DNA of 64,000 bases, from the NCBI RefSeq assembly GCF_003751945.1, contig NZ_RJKL01000001.1, positions 5,022,001 through 5,086,000 of the forward strand, given 5' to 3'. This DNA comes from Couchioplanes caeruleus. Its GTDB lineage: Bacteria; Actinomycetota; Actinomycetes; Mycobacteriales; Micromonosporaceae. The position numbers were made by a program, and so were the translations under genes. Position 1 is the stretch's first letter. Every line of letters begins with the position of its first letter. Below the pieces are notes generated by a model, which was given only the letters and a program-made list of their open reading frames with translations, had not been told where the DNA came from and searched no databases. Below are positions 44,484-54,177 of this stretch, piece after piece.

Positions 44484-44660
44484 CTCTTCTGCCGGAGGAG
44501 GCGGCGAAGTCGTGGCGATCAGCGTGTCGGTGGGCTCGTCCCTTGGACGATCCAATTCGGCCACGATGTCATCGATTCGGCGTGAGGCCGCCTTGACCGT
44601 GACGATGATCCTCCACAATACGACGAGAGCAAGGATGGAGAGCCCGGCGATCTCGGTCAC
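44466..44660 (-). CDS. Small single-pass membrane protein
   Basis: A 64-residue ORF with one N-terminal membrane helix (IAGLSILALVVLWRIIVTV) followed by a charged, Pro-rich tail. Start GTG 44660. It overlaps the convergent GNAT gene by 18 bp. No family recognised. Confidence 0.5.
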   Translation of the reverse strand: MTEIAGLSILALVVLWRIIVTVKAASRRIDDIVAELDRPRDEPTDTLIATTSPPPPAEELLRSR

Positions 44661-44980
44661 GAAGAATGGCCGGCGCTGCTCGAAGCCGTAGTCATGGTTC
44701 GCCCCCGCGATGGTGATGTGACTGACCGCATCAATCTATGTTGATCTTGCTATCCGTGTCAACATCACTCAGCGTGTGTTCATAAAGGGACCTGAGCGCC
44801 ATTTCCGCACGGATTCATTACTCTCTGTGCTGAATCGCGAGTGTCGAGCAGGTCGACGGACGGTGCGGAGGGCATGAGCTCCGTTGCGAATTGACGTGAC
44901 CACCGTGCTGTCTTGGCATTCGCCGCCATCACCGGCAGAGTGGGTCGGGCGATTGACAGCAAGATGCGTGAGAGCGAGGA
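44661..44980. other. Low-GC intergenic region
   Basis: 320 bp of clearly lower GC than its surroundings. It contains two small inverted repeats, ATCAA-N6-TTGAT (44730-44745) and GTTGA-N-TCAAC (44740-44763), which could be operators, and likely promoters for the small membrane protein and the BNR gene. I see no convincing coding frame. Confidence 0.5.
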
Positions 44981-46107
44981 ATGTGCGATGGATCACGGGA
45001 GCCGCGGAAACCTCTCCGCGACTCGAAGCTCGTCCGATCCTGGCGGGTCTGGCTGATATTTGTACTGCTCGCAATTCTGGCGGTGCCACGAAAAGCATTA
45101 TCGATTTCAATTCGTGGGTTGTAGACCCTGTCGAGCGCGACAAGCCGCTGACCGGGCTGTACCCCGAGATGCGGGCCGGCGACATGGACCACCTCTACCT
45201 GGAGTACCAGGACTGCGCGGTCAAACCCTGCCGGAGGATGCTGGCCGCCACCAGCGACCGCGGGCGCACCTGGCGCAAGCAGCCGCTGCCGGTGGACGAG
45301 AAGCAGAGGCCGACATCCGTCGTGCTGGTGCACCGCACTCTCGTGATCGCGACCGCCGAAGGGTTCCCCCGGCCCGCGGTCCTGCCCACCCCGGAGTACT
45401 GGGCCAGTACCGATGCCGGGGTCACCTGGCACCGGTCGACGGTCAGCGAGGTCCACGACCTGCCGCTCGGCTGGTTGGTGCGTCAGGGCCGGGACGGGAT
45501 GTTCGCCTTCGATCCGGCCACCGGGAACGTGGCCTGGATCAGGGAGAACCCGCGCGAACCCCGGCCCTTCGGGCGATTCGGCTCGATCCTCGACACCGTG
45601 CCGGCTGGCGCCGGGCTCTGGTCAGTGCACCCCGGCCGCGGAAGGGGTGTCCTCAAGGTCAGCCAAGACGGCGGACGGACCTGGGACACGCGGACGCTGC
45701 CGGACCTGAAGCACCTGGACGGGCTCTCGGTGTACGGCTCGCCCTCGGTGGTCACCGTCGACGGCCAGACGGTCTACGCCATGCGGAGGGGCCGGACCAG
45801 GATGCAGTTGGTCGCCAGCGTCGACGGCGGGCGGACCTGGGAAGATCGCGCGACGGTCGAGCTCGGCGGCCCGCTGCTGACCGTGCTGCCGATCGACGAC
45901 CGCACCGTGATCGTGGAAGGTCTGCACGGCACCTACCGCAGCACCGACCAGGGGCGGACGTTCACCAGGGTGGGGCCCTCGCTCGGCGCCCGCGGGCACG
46001 CCATCCCCGGGGGCTTCACCATTCCGACGAACAACAACGAGTACAGCGCCTGGGTCTCCGCGGACGGCGCCGAATGGACGTACGTGAAGCGCCCCGAAGT
46101 CCCCTGA
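44981..46107 (+). pseudogene. Membrane-anchored BNR/Asp-box protein interrupted by a -1 frameshift
   Basis: The first frame (44981-45124) encodes a basic N-terminus and a membrane helix, VWLIFVLLAILAVPRK. The second frame, open from about 45092 to 46107, encodes a beta-propeller with Asp boxes SDRGRTW, STDAGVTW, SQDGGRTW, SVDGGRTW and STDQGRTF, the repeats of sialidases and glycosyl-hydrolase-like propellers. The frames join exactly at the A4 run 45091-45094: one more A gives PRKSIIDFNSWVVDP. Either a base was lost or the ribosome slips back by one. The active-site residues of sialidases are not evident; it may only bind. Surrounding GC is lower upstream. Confidence 0.72.
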
Positions 46108-46117
46108 TCCCCGCGGA

Positions 46118-46151
46118 ACGGCTCGCCCTTCCACGGGGGAGGGCGAGCCGT
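46118..46151. terminator. Bidirectional hairpin terminator
   Basis: ACGGCTCGCCCT (46118-46129) and AGGGCGAGCCGT (46140-46151) form a perfect 12-bp stem with a 10-nt loop between the BNR gene and the convergent oxidoreductase. Confidence 0.92.
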
Positions 46152-46155
46152 CGGT

Positions 46156-47124
46156 TCAGGACCCGTAGACGACGCCGATCTCGGCGCGGACGGCGTCGAG
46201 CAGGGTCATGACCTCCAGCGTGGCCGCGTGCGGGACGAGCGGGCTCTCCAGCAGCCCCTCGGCCAGGCAGCGCTGCACCTCGATCGCCTCGTACTGGAAG
46301 CCGTTGCCCTCGAACGGGAAGCCGAAGGTCTCGGTGTCGTCGCGGTGCAGGATGAAGGACCTCGGCGCGTAGAAGCCCTCCGGCAGGTCGATCCGGCCGC
46401 GTGTGCCGGTGATGGAGGCGGCGTTGCGGGAGGCGCCGGAGATGCTGCAGGTCAGGGCGGCCACCGCGGCCGGGTCGTAGCCGAGCAGCATGCCGGTGGT
46501 CTCGTCGACGCCCTCCGGGGTGAGGCGGGCCCAGCTCTGCGTCGTCGACGGGTTGCCCAGGAACAGGTGCGTCAGGTGGGCCAGGTAGACGCCGAGGTCG
46601 AGCAGGGCCCCGCCGCCGAGGGCGGGGTCGCGCAGGCGGTGCGTGGCCGCGAACGGCCCGCGCAGGCCCAGGTCGGCGTGGATGGTCACGACGTCGCCGA
46701 TGGCGCCGTCGCGGACGAGGGCCAGGGCCTTGCGGATCGCCGGATTGCAGCGCATCCACATGGCTTCCATCAGGAACAGCCCGCGGGCGCGCGCCTCCTG
46801 GACGAGTTGCTCCGACGTGGCCAGGTCCAGCGTCAACGGCTTCTCGCAGAGCACCGCCTTGCCGCCGGCCAGGCAGGTCATCGCCGCCTCGCGGTGGAAG
46901 GCGTGCGGCGTCGCCACGTAGATGACGTCGACGTCCGGGTCCGCCGCCAGGGCGGCCCAGGAGCCGTGGGAGCGGGCGAAGCCGTGCCGGGTGGCGAAGG
47001 CGGCGGCCGGCTCGGGGCTGCGGGAGCCGACCGCGGCGAGCGCGGCGCCGGGGACCAGCGCGAGGTCGGACGCGAAGGTGGCGGCGATGCCGCCGGTGCC
47101 CAGGATGCCCCAGCGCGTGGTCAT
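46156..47124 (-). CDS. Gfo/Idh/MocA-family oxidoreductase
   Basis: A 322-residue NAD(P)-dependent sugar or polyol dehydrogenase. It begins TTRWGILGTGGIAATFASDL, the nucleotide-binding fold. The catalytic EKPLTLDLA motif and the later GGGALLDLGVYLAHL follow. The substrate is unknown. ATG 47124 follows TACGGT by 7 nt (minus strand); GTG 47133 is also in frame. Confidence 0.88.
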   Translation of the reverse strand: MTTRWGILGTGGIAATFASDLALVPGAALAAVGSRSPEPAAAFATRHGFARSHGSWAALAADPDVDVIYVATPHAFHREAAMTCLAGGKAVLCEKPLTLDLATSEQLVQEARARGLFLMEAMWMRCNPAIRKALALVRDGAIGDVVTIHADLGLRGPFAATHRLRDPALGGGALLDLGVYLAHLTHLFLGNPSTTQSWARLTPEGVDETTGMLLGYDPAAVAALTCSISGASRNAASITGTRGRIDLPEGFYAPRSFILHRDDTETFGFPFEGNGFQYEAIEVQRCLAEGLLESPLVPHAATLEVMTLLDAVRAEIGVVYGS

Positions 47125-47216
47125 GGTCGCCACCGTATCGCCCGGCGCGGCACGGACACGCCTTCAGTCTGGTTCTGGGTTGTGGACGGGGCGGTCGGAT
47201 GGGGGAGGATCGGGGC

Positions 47217-47993
47217 GTGAGCCGTGTGATCCCTTTGCCCCCTGCCATGGTCCAGAAGGCCCGCGACTTCCGCGGCACACCCGCTGAGGCCCGCGCCGCG
47301 GCCACCGTCGTGCTCGTGCACCCCGAGACCTTCGAGGTGTACGTCCTCAGGCGCGCCGCCACGATGGTCTTCGGCGGGGTCCACGCGTTCCCCGGTGGCC
47401 GCGTCGATCCCGGCGACCGCCCCGACACCGTACGCAAGGACTGGGCGGACCGCCTCGGCGTGCCCGGGGAGCAGGCGCGGGCCGTCGTCGGCGCCGCCGC
47501 GCGCGAGCTGTTCGAGGAGGCGGGCGTGCTGCTGGCCGGCCCGGTCGGCGAACCGGACCGCACGGTCGGCGACGTGACCGGCGACGACTGGGAGGCGGAC
47601 CGCCGCGCCGTGGCGGCCCGGGAGCTCACCATGACGGACCTGCTGGCCCGGCGCGGGCTGCGGCTGCGCGACGACCTGCTGTTCCCGTGGGCGCGCTGGA
47701 TCACCCCGGAGTTCGAGCCCAAGCGCTTCGACACCTGGTTCTTCGTCGCCCTGCTGCCGGAGGCCCAGACGGCGCGGGACGTGTCCGGCGAGGCCGAGGC
47801 GACCACCTGGATCAGCCCGGCGGCCGCCGACGACCTGGCCATGCTGCCGCCGACGCGGGTGACACTGGACCAGCTTTCCGCGTACGGAAATGTGCAGGAT
47901 CTGGTCGCGGCGACCGCGAGCAGAAACGCCGCCGTGCCGGTCATGCCCCGGGTGGAGCTGACCGACGACGGCGGCGCGGTGGTCCGGATCTAG
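47217..47993 (+). CDS. Nudix hydrolase, NUDT19/CoA-pyrophosphatase-like
   Basis: A 258-residue Nudix protein. The Nudix box is split by a long insertion, GGRVDPGD before it and ARELFEEAGV after it, as in the NUDT19 branch that hydrolyses acyl-CoA or related diphosphates. LITPEFEPKRFDTWFF-like WITPEFEPKRFDTWFF is a family mark. GTG 47217 is used, because GGGGGAGGATCGG lies upstream. Confidence 0.85.
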   Translation: MSRVIPLPPAMVQKARDFRGTPAEARAAATVVLVHPETFEVYVLRRAATMVFGGVHAFPGGRVDPGDRPDTVRKDWADRLGVPGEQARAVVGAAARELFEEAGVLLAGPVGEPDRTVGDVTGDDWEADRRAVAARELTMTDLLARRGLRLRDDLLFPWARWITPEFEPKRFDTWFFVALLPEAQTARDVSGEAEATTWISPAAADDLAMLPPTRVTLDQLSAYGNVQDLVAATASRNAAVPVMPRVELTDDGGAVVRI

Positions 47994-47998
47994 CGGAC

Positions 47999-48775
47999 CT
48001 AGCCGAAGCGGCCGGTGATGTAGTCCTCGGTCTTGCGCTCCGACGGGTTGCTGAAGATCTTCTGGGTGTCGTCGTACTCGATGAGGCGGCCCGGATCGCC
48101 GGTCTTGTCGATCGAGAAGAAGCCGGTCTTGTCGCTGACCCGGGCGGCCTGCTGCATGTTGTGCGTGACGATGATGATCGTGAAGCGGTCCTTCAGCTTG
48201 AACATCAGGTCCTCGATCGCCAGCGTCGAGATCGGGTCGAGCGCCGAGCAGGGCTCGTCCATGAGCACGACCTGCGGCTCGACCGCGATGGTACGGGCGA
48301 TGCACAGCCGCTGCTGCTGGCCGCCGGAGAGGCCGGCGCCCGGACGGTTCAGCCGGTCCTTGACCTCATCCCAGAGGTTCGCCGACTTCAGCGACTTCTC
48401 GGCGGCCTCGTCCAGCACCGCCTTCTTCTTGACGCCGTTGAGCTTGAGGCCCGCGATCACGTTCTCGTAGATCGACATCGTGGGGAACGGGTTGGGGCGC
48501 TGGAAGACCATGCCGATCATGCGGCGTACGGCGGTGACGTCGACGTCCGGGTCGTAGATGTTCTGGTCGTCGATGGTCAACCGGCCCTCGATGCGGGCGC
48601 CCGGGAGCACCTCGTGCATGCGGTTGATGGACCGCAGGAACGTCGACTTGCCGCAGCCGGATGGGCCGATCAGGGCGGTGATCGTCTTGGGCTCGACGGT
48701 CATCGAGATGCTGTCGATCGCCTTGAACGAGCCGTAGTAGGACGAGACGTTGCTCGCCGTGATGCGCTTGGCCAT
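47999..48775 (-). CDS. pstB: Phosphate ABC transporter ATPase
   Basis: A 258-residue ATPase of the high-affinity phosphate importer. Walker A is GPSGCGKS, the signature [14 protein letters not shown], Walker [13 protein letters not shown], and the H-loop [23 protein letters not shown] is the typical PstB start. It energises PstC/PstA from the cytoplasm. It is the last pst gene, 16 bp after pstA; no phoU follows. Confidence 0.97.
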   Translation of the reverse strand: MAKRITASNVSSYYGSFKAIDSISMTVEPKTITALIGPSGCGKSTFLRSINRMHEVLPGARIEGRLTIDDQNIYDPDVDVTAVRRMIGMVFQRPNPFPTMSIYENVIAGLKLNGVKKKAVLDEAAEKSLKSANLWDEVKDRLNRPGAGLSGGQQQRLCIARTIAVEPQVVLMDEPCSALDPISTLAIEDLMFKLKDRFTIIIVTHNMQQAARVSDKTGFFSIDKTGDPGRLIEYDDTQKIFSNPSERKTEDYITGRFG

Positions 48776-48791
48776 GGGGGACACCTTTACC

Positions 48792-49874
48792 TCAGGTCAG
48801 CCGGTTGCGGCGGGCGAGCAGCTTCGCTGCGATGGTCAGGACGAGGACCAGGGCGACCAGCGTCAGCGCTGCCGTCCAGGCGCGGTCCGGCGCGTACTTC
48901 GAGGCGTCGCCGGCCTGCTGGTAGACGAAGAGCGACAGCGACGACTGGTTGCCGCCGAACGGGTCGAAGTTGATCGCCGCCGCGCCGCCGGCGACGAGCA
49001 GCACCGGCGCGGTCTCGCCGGCGGCGCGGGCGACCGCGAGCATGATGCCGGTGACGATGCCGGGCAGGGCGGTGGGGAGGACGACCTTCACGATCGTCTT
49101 CCACTGGGGCACGCCCAGCGCGTACGCACCCTCGCGCAGCGGCCCGGGCACGAGCCGCAGCATCTCCTCGGTGGACCGCACGATCGTGGGCAGCATCAGC
49201 ACCGTCAGCGCCAGCGAGGCGGCGAAGCCGGAGAACCGCGGTGTGCCGTTGTTGAACCACGGGCTGACGATGAGCACCCAGAACGCCAGGACGAACAGGC
49301 CGGCGACGATCGACGGGATGCCGGTCATGACGTCGACGAAGAAGCGGACCGTCAGGGCGAACCGGCCGCGGCCGTACTCGACCAGGTAGATCGCGCCGAG
49401 CACACCCAGCGGCACGGCCATCAGGGTGGCGAGGCCGACCTGCTCCAGCGTGCCGATGATCGCGTGGTATGCGCCGCCGTTGGGGTCCCGGGCGCCGATG
49501 TTGTTCATCGACGTGCCGAAGAAGTTGGCGTCCAGCCGGGCGGCGCCCTTGGAGACCAGCGTCCACACCACCGAGGCCAGCGGCAGGATCGCGAGCATGC
49601 AGGCGACGTAGATCGCGGCCCGCCACATGCGGTTGCGCGCGGAGCGGCGGCCCTCGACCCGGCTCGCCCCGAAGAAGAGGCCGGTCAGGTAGAAGACGAC
49701 GCCGAGGACGACGACGAGCACCCAGTTGCCGATGCCCAGGCCGAGGACGACCGCCGCCGACAGCATCAGGGCCAGGACCGCGATGCCGAGGTCGGCGGCG
49801 ACCGGCAGTTTCCGCGACCGGATGTTGTCCGGCGTCATGACGACGCCCGGCGTCTCACGCTCAAGCAGGCTCAT
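48792..49874 (-). CDS. pstA: Phosphate ABC transporter permease PstA
   Basis: A 360-residue permease with six to eight membrane helices. The family segments [33 protein letters not shown] and the EAA-like loop [19 protein letters not shown] are present. An N-terminal extension of about 90 residues adds two helices. The ATG at 49874 overlaps the pstC stop by 4 bp. It forms the channel with PstC. Confidence 0.95.
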   Translation of the reverse strand: MSLLERETPGVVMTPDNIRSRKLPVAADLGIAVLALMLSAAVVLGLGIGNWVLVVVLGVVFYLTGLFFGASRVEGRRSARNRMWRAAIYVACMLAILPLASVVWTLVSKGAARLDANFFGTSMNNIGARDPNGGAYHAIIGTLEQVGLATLMAVPLGVLGAIYLVEYGRGRFALTVRFFVDVMTGIPSIVAGLFVLAFWVLIVSPWFNNGTPRFSGFAASLALTVLMLPTIVRSTEEMLRLVPGPLREGAYALGVPQWKTIVKVVLPTALPGIVTGIMLAVARAAGETAPVLLVAGGAAAINFDPFGGNQSSLSLFVYQQAGDASKYAPDRAWTAALTLVALVLVLTIAAKLLARRNRLT

Positions 49875-50938
49875 GCGGCACTGTCCCGGAACTCGCGGCG
49901 GCGGTAGATGATCGCCCGCGCGGCCATGTTGACCACCAGCGTAATGGCGAAGAGGATCAGGCCGGAAGCGATCAGTGCGCCGCGGCCGGTGCCGGTGGCC
50001 TCGCCGAAGGTGTTGGCGATGTTCGCGGCGATCGAGTTGCCGCCGCTCTCGATCAGGTTGAACGAGATGGTGAAGGTGGTGCCGAGGGTCAGCGCCAGGG
50101 CGATGGTCTCGCCGAGCGCGCGGCCCAGGCCGAGCATGACCGCCGCGATGACGCCGGGCTTGCCGTACGGCAGCACCGCCGTGCGGATCATCTCCCACTT
50201 GGTGGCGCCGAGTGCGAGCGCCGCCTCCTCGTTCATGCCGGGCGTCTGCTGAAAGACCTCGCGCGACAGCGACGTGACGATCGGCAGCACCATGATCGCC
50301 AGCACCAGGCCGCCCAGCAGGATCGAGCGGCCGAACGGGCCGTCGCCACCGAAGATGGGCAGCCAGCCGAAGTACTTGTTCAGCCAGACCGAGAGGTCCT
50401 CCACCGGCTGGGAGAAGACGTCGCGTCCCCACAGGCCGAACACGACGCTCGGCACGGCCGCGAGCAGGTCGATGGTGAAGCCGAGCGGCGTTGCCAGCCG
50501 CTTCGGCGCGTAGTGCGACAGGAAGAGCGCGATGCCCAGGGCGATCGGCACGGCGACGATCAGCGCGATGACGGACGACAGCAAGGTGCCGAACGCGAGC
50601 GCGGCGATGCCGAACCGGGGCGCGGTCTCGTTGGGGAACCAGGCCTTGTAGGTCAGGAAGTTCTCGGTGTTCGCGCTGAGCGCGGGCACCGCCTTGCTGA
50701 CCAGGAAGATCGCGATGGCCACGATGATGACGAGCACCATTGCACCGGCGGCGGTGCTGATACCCCGGAAGCCGCTCTCCATGGAGAACCGCGCCTTCGT
50801 GGGCAGGCCACCCCCGCCACCCAGCGGTGGGCGGTCGTTGGGAGGGATCGGCGATACGCCGTTGCCGGCGTATCGGGTGTGTGTCACACCCGATACGCCG
50901 GCGCTGGAGTCCGCCGAGCGGGAGGGATAGTCACCCAT
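49871..50938 (-). CDS. pstC: Phosphate ABC transporter permease PstC
   Basis: A 355-residue permease with six main helices. RFGIAALAFGTLLSSVIALI, DLLAAVPSVVFGLWG and the EAA loop ALALGATKWEMIRTAVLP are the PstC marks. Its first 55 residues are Pro/Gly-rich and poorly conserved; they are encoded across a perfect 18-bp hairpin (50864-50902). Start at 50938. It pairs with PstA, with a 4-bp overlap. Confidence 0.95.
   Translation of the reverse strand: MGDYPSRSADSSAGVSGVTHTRYAGNGVSPIPPNDRPPLGGGGGLPTKARFSMESGFRGISTAAGAMVLVIIVAIAIFLVSKAVPALSANTENFLTYKAWFPNETAPRFGIAALAFGTLLSSVIALIVAVPIALGIALFLSHYAPKRLATPLGFTIDLLAAVPSVVFGLWGRDVFSQPVEDLSVWLNKYFGWLPIFGGDGPFGRSILLGGLVLAIMVLPIVTSLSREVFQQTPGMNEEAALALGATKWEMIRTAVLPYGKPGVIAAVMLGLGRALGETIALALTLGTTFTISFNLIESGGNSIAANIANTFGEATGTGRGALIASGLILFAITLVVNMAARAIIYRRREFRDSAA
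50864..50902. repeat. Perfect 18-bp hairpin inside the pstC coding start
   Basis: Left arm GCCGGCGTATCGGGTGTG (50864-50881), 3-nt loop, right arm CACACCCGATACGCCGGC (50885-50902). CGATACGCCG occurs a third time at 50852-50861. The hairpin lies 36-74 nt into the pstC message, so it can affect pstC translation or act as a mobile REP-like palindrome. Confidence 0.95.
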
Positions 50939-50976
50939 TCGCTCGCTCGCTGTCGTCTAGAAGGGGGTTCTGCGGG

Positions 50977-52071
50977 TCAGGAGATCTTCGCGACCGAGGC
51001 CTCGACCTTGGCGCGGACCGACTCCGGCAGCGGGGCGTAGCCCAGCTCGGCGAGCGCCGACTGGCCGCCCGAGCTGGCGGTGTAGCTCAGGAAGCCCTTG
51101 ATGGCGGCGGCCTTCGGGCTGCCCTTGCTGCACGCGATCTCGTAGGTGACCAGGACGATCGGGTAGGCGCCGGCCTCCTTGGTGGCGTAGTCGATGTCGA
51201 GCTTGAGGTCGTCGCCGGTGCCGGCGATCTTGGCGCCCGCGATGGTCTTGCCGGCGCTGTCGCCGGTCAGCTCGGTGTACTCGCCCGCGCCGTTCTTGAT
51301 CTTCGCCTTCTTCAGGTCGCTGTTCTCGGCGAAGGACAGCTCGACGTAGGAGATGGTGCCGGCAGTGCTCTTGACCAGCGCCGCGACGCCGTCGGACTTG
51401 GGGGCGCCGGTGCCGCCCGGCGCCTTCCAGGCCTTGGCGTTGCCGAACGTCCAGTCCGCCTCGGCGGTCTTGCTCAGGTACTTGGTGAAGTTGTCGGTGG
51501 TGCCCGACTCGTCCGACCGGTGCACCGCCTGGATCGTGGTGGCCGGGAGCTCCGCGCCGGAGTTCTCGGCGGCGATGGCCGGGTCGTTCCACTTGGTGAT
51601 CTTGTTGCTGAAGATCTTCGCCAGGGTCGAGGCGGAGAGCTGGAGGTTCTCGACGCCGTCGACGTTGTAGACGACCGCGATGGGGCCGGTCACCATCGGC
51701 AGGTGCAGCGCCTGGCCGCCGGGGCACTTGGCGTCGGCCTGCGGCTGCTCCTCCGGCTTGAGGGCGGAGTCCGAGCCGACGAAGTCGGCGGTGCCCGCGA
51801 TGAAGGCCTGGATGCCGGCGCCGGAGCCGGTGCTCTCGTAGCCGATCTTGGTGTCGGCGCCGCACTGACCCTGGTAGGTCTTGATCCACTCATCCATCGC
51901 GTTCTTCTGCGCGGACGAGCCCTGGGCCGTCAACTGACCCGCGGTGCAGTTGCCCTTGGCCGCGGAGGCGCCCGGGGCGGCGGACGTGTCGGTGTTGTCG
52001 GAACCGCACGCGGCGAGCGCGAGAGTGGTCGTCAAGGCAATGCCGGCAACGTAGTACCGCTGGAGCTTCAC
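50977..52071 (-). CDS. pstS: Phosphate-binding lipoprotein PstS
   Basis: A 364-residue lipoprotein with lipobox LALAAC. The phosphate-binding motifs include TAQGSSAQKNAMDEWI, YESTGSGAGIQAF, FVGSDSALKPEE and RSDESGTTDNFTKYL. It captures phosphate outside the membrane and delivers it to PstC/A. GTG 52071 is chosen because AAGGGA lies upstream and the signal peptide then starts correctly. A PHO box lies upstream at 52182-52199. Confidence 0.96.
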   Translation of the reverse strand: MKLQRYYVAGIALTTTLALAACGSDNTDTSAAPGASAAKGNCTAGQLTAQGSSAQKNAMDEWIKTYQGQCGADTKIGYESTGSGAGIQAFIAGTADFVGSDSALKPEEQPQADAKCPGGQALHLPMVTGPIAVVYNVDGVENLQLSASTLAKIFSNKITKWNDPAIAAENSGAELPATTIQAVHRSDESGTTDNFTKYLSKTAEADWTFGNAKAWKAPGGTGAPKSDGVAALVKSTAGTISYVELSFAENSDLKKAKIKNGAGEYTELTGDSAGKTIAGAKIAGTGDDLKLDIDYATKEAGAYPIVLVTYEIACSKGSPKAAAIKGFLSYTASSGGQSALAELGYAPLPESVRAKVEASVAKIS

Positions 52072-52181
52072 GGGGTTCCCTTCGGATGAGCTTGCTCCGG
52101 GCTCCGTAGTCCCGGCCGGCCGAGGTCTCATCGGCACACCCGGAAAGTTAGGAGGGCCAGGTGACCGGCTTCCCGGAGCTA

Positions 52182-52199
52182 AGTGAACGAAGGGTGAAC
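52182..52199 (-). promoter_or_regulatory. PHO box upstream of pstS
   Basis: On the minus strand GTTCACC (52199-52193) and GTTCACT (52188-52182) are spaced 11 bp apart, an almost exact match to the PhoP direct-repeat consensus. A further GTTCACG at 52254-52248 is in phase, 55 bp (five units) away. They lie about 110-180 bp before the pstS start, so phosphate starvation should induce pst. Confidence 0.87.
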
Positions 52200-52330
52200 G
52201 GTTGAGCCCGGGTTCGTTGCCTTTGACTGAGGAGCGGTTGTCCGTTACGTGAACGACGGGGCGGCTGACCGCTATGTCCGACCATTTCCGTTAACCTAGC
52301 GCGCCTTTGCGTGGCGTGCACCACTGTCGG

Positions 52331-53203
52331 TCAGGAACGGTGGTACTGCACGTCGGTGGTGTGGATCTCGAAGCCGAGACGGCGGTAGAGGGCGACCGCG
52401 GCCGGATTCGACTCGTCGACGTAGAGCAGGACGTCGCTCAGGCCGCGTCCCGCGAGGTGGCGCAGGCCGGCCACGCTCAGGGCCGCGCCGAGCCCGCGCC
52501 GATGCCCACCGCCGGGGTCCACCCCGATGATGTAGATCTCGCCGATCGCCGGTTCGCCGGCCGACGCCGGATGCACCTTGGTCCAGTGGAAGCCGAGCAG
52601 GCGGCCGTCGGCGGGGTCGACCGCGAGCAGGAAGCCCTCCGGGTCGAACCACGGCTCGGCCAACCGCAGCCGCAGGTCCTCCTGCGTCCAGCGGCCCTGC
52701 TCCGGGTGGTGCGCGAAGGCCCGGGCGTTGACGCCCAGCCACGCGGTGTCGTCGGTGCCCGGCACGAAGGCGCGTACTCGGACGTCCTCGGGGAGGGGCA
52801 CTTCGGGCAGGTCGGTGAGCGGGCGGCGCATCTGCCACAGGACCCGGGAACGGGTGAAGCCCGCCTTCTCGGCGAACGCGCGGGCTGCCGGCTCGTCGCC
52901 GTGCGCCCAGAACTGCCGCTCGCCCGGTCCGGCCGCGGCGAGCAGGGCGGTGCCGGTCCCGCGCAGCCGGTGCTTCGGGTGCACGACCAGCTCGCCGGCC
53001 GTTCCGGCGAGGTACGCGTACCCCGTGAGATCACCGTCCTCGGCGAGGGCGAGCAGGTGCCGGTGCGTCGTACTACGAAGGCCGAGCACGCCCTCCTCGG
53101 AGAGCGGGCTGACCCCGTCGGCTTCCTCGGCCGCGGTGGCCAGCGCGAGCACGTCGGCCACCTCGGCGGGGGTGAGCCGGTTCGTGGACCGGACGTGCGT
53201 CAT
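52331..53203 (-). CDS. mshD: Mycothiol synthase
   Basis: A 290-residue enzyme with two GNAT domains that acetylates Cys-GlcN-Ins in the last step of mycothiol synthesis. Family marks are ELVVHPKHRLRGTGTALL, HWTKVHP, GEIYIIGVDPGGGHRRGLG and ALYRRLGFEIHTTDVQY. Only actinobacteria make mycothiol. ATG 53203 follows TAAGCT by 8 nt. It lies beside glnR and pst, an arrangement I recall from streptomycetes. Confidence 0.95.
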   Translation of the reverse strand: MTHVRSTNRLTPAEVADVLALATAAEEADGVSPLSEEGVLGLRSTTHRHLLALAEDGDLTGYAYLAGTAGELVVHPKHRLRGTGTALLAAAGPGERQFWAHGDEPAARAFAEKAGFTRSRVLWQMRRPLTDLPEVPLPEDVRVRAFVPGTDDTAWLGVNARAFAHHPEQGRWTQEDLRLRLAEPWFDPEGFLLAVDPADGRLLGFHWTKVHPASAGEPAIGEIYIIGVDPGGGHRRGLGAALSVAGLRHLAGRGLSDVLLYVDESNPAAVALYRRLGFEIHTTDVQYHRS

Positions 53204-53214
53204 GGTGCGCGAGC

Positions 53215-53937
53215 TTAGACCGGCAGGGAGACGGGCTCGTTGTCGGGCAGTTGGCGGCCGGTGGGCGGCGCCACGAACTTGTAGCCGACCTGGCGCACGG
53301 TGCCGATCATCGACTCGTACTCCGAGCCGAGCTTGGCGCGCAGCCGCCGCACGTGCACGTCGACCGTGCGGGTGCCGCCGAAGTAGTCGTAGCCCCAGAC
53401 CTCGCGCAGCAACTGGTCGCGGGTGAAGACCCGGCCGGGGTGCTGCGCCAGGAACTTGAGCAGCTCGAACTCCTTGTAGGTGAGATCGAGCGGGCGGCCC
53501 TTGAGCTTCGCGGCGTACGTGTCGGGGTCGATGGTGAGCTCGCCGGCCCGGATCGAACCGCCGCCGGCGGCGGTGGCGTTGTTCAGCCGGCCGACGCCCA
53601 GGCGCAGCCGGGCCTCGACCTCGGCCGGCCCGGCACCGGCCAGGATGACGTCGTCGACGCCCCAGTCCGCGTTCAGGGCGATCAGGCCCGCCTCGGTGAC
53701 CACCGCGAACAGTGGCACACCGCTGCCGGTCGCGTGCAGCATCCGGCAGGTGGCACGGGCCTCGGAGAGCTCCGTCCGCGCGTCGATCAGCACGGCGTCG
53801 GGGCTGGGACCCGACACCAGCGTGCGCACGTCGCGGGGCGCGGTGCGCACGGAGTGGGGCAGCAGGTCCAGGGCGGGGAGCACGGCGGAGGGCTCACCCG
53901 CGCGGGCCGTCACCAACAGGAGGATTTCCACACTCAC
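53215..53937 (-). CDS. glnR: Nitrogen response regulator GlnR
   Basis: A 240-residue OmpR-type regulator. The receiver-like domain (about 1-120) keeps D52 in VLIDARTEL but is otherwise atypical, as in GlnR, an orphan without a kinase. The winged helix follows: [38 protein letters not shown] and [14 protein letters not shown]. GlnR controls ammonium assimilation genes. GTG 53937 is preferred because GAGGATCGAG lies upstream. Confidence 0.92.
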   Translation of the reverse strand: MSVEILLLVTARAGEPSAVLPALDLLPHSVRTAPRDVRTLVSGPSPDAVLIDARTELSEARATCRMLHATGSGVPLFAVVTEAGLIALNADWGVDDVILAGAGPAEVEARLRLGVGRLNNATAAGGGSIRAGELTIDPDTYAAKLKGRPLDLTYKEFELLKFLAQHPGRVFTRDQLLREVWGYDYFGGTRTVDVHVRRLRAKLGSEYESMIGTVRQVGYKFVAPPTGRQLPDNEPVSLPV

Positions 53938-54177
53938 CTCGATCCTCGCGGCGCCAGGCCGCTTCGGGTGACCCGGTCTCGCAGCAGCAGGACGCGCGCG
54001 ACCGGAAGGGTCTCGTCCCGGCGTCACCGACGGGTGGGCTGGGATCACCTTAACCGATCCGGGGCCCCGACCTCGGCGTCCGAGCCGGGCGAATGATGTG
54101 ACGAATGCCCTCGACGGCCGGGCGTGACCGGGCCCGCGATGGGGACTATCGAGCCCCGGTCTGGCACCATCGCAGGC

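Noticed and set aside
44884..46107. Starting the BNR gene at the ATG-like position 44884 in the downstream frame
   Set aside because: That frame has no signal peptide or membrane helix before residue 75 and no ribosome binding site, while the alternative frame gives a proper membrane anchor that joins it at the A4 run.
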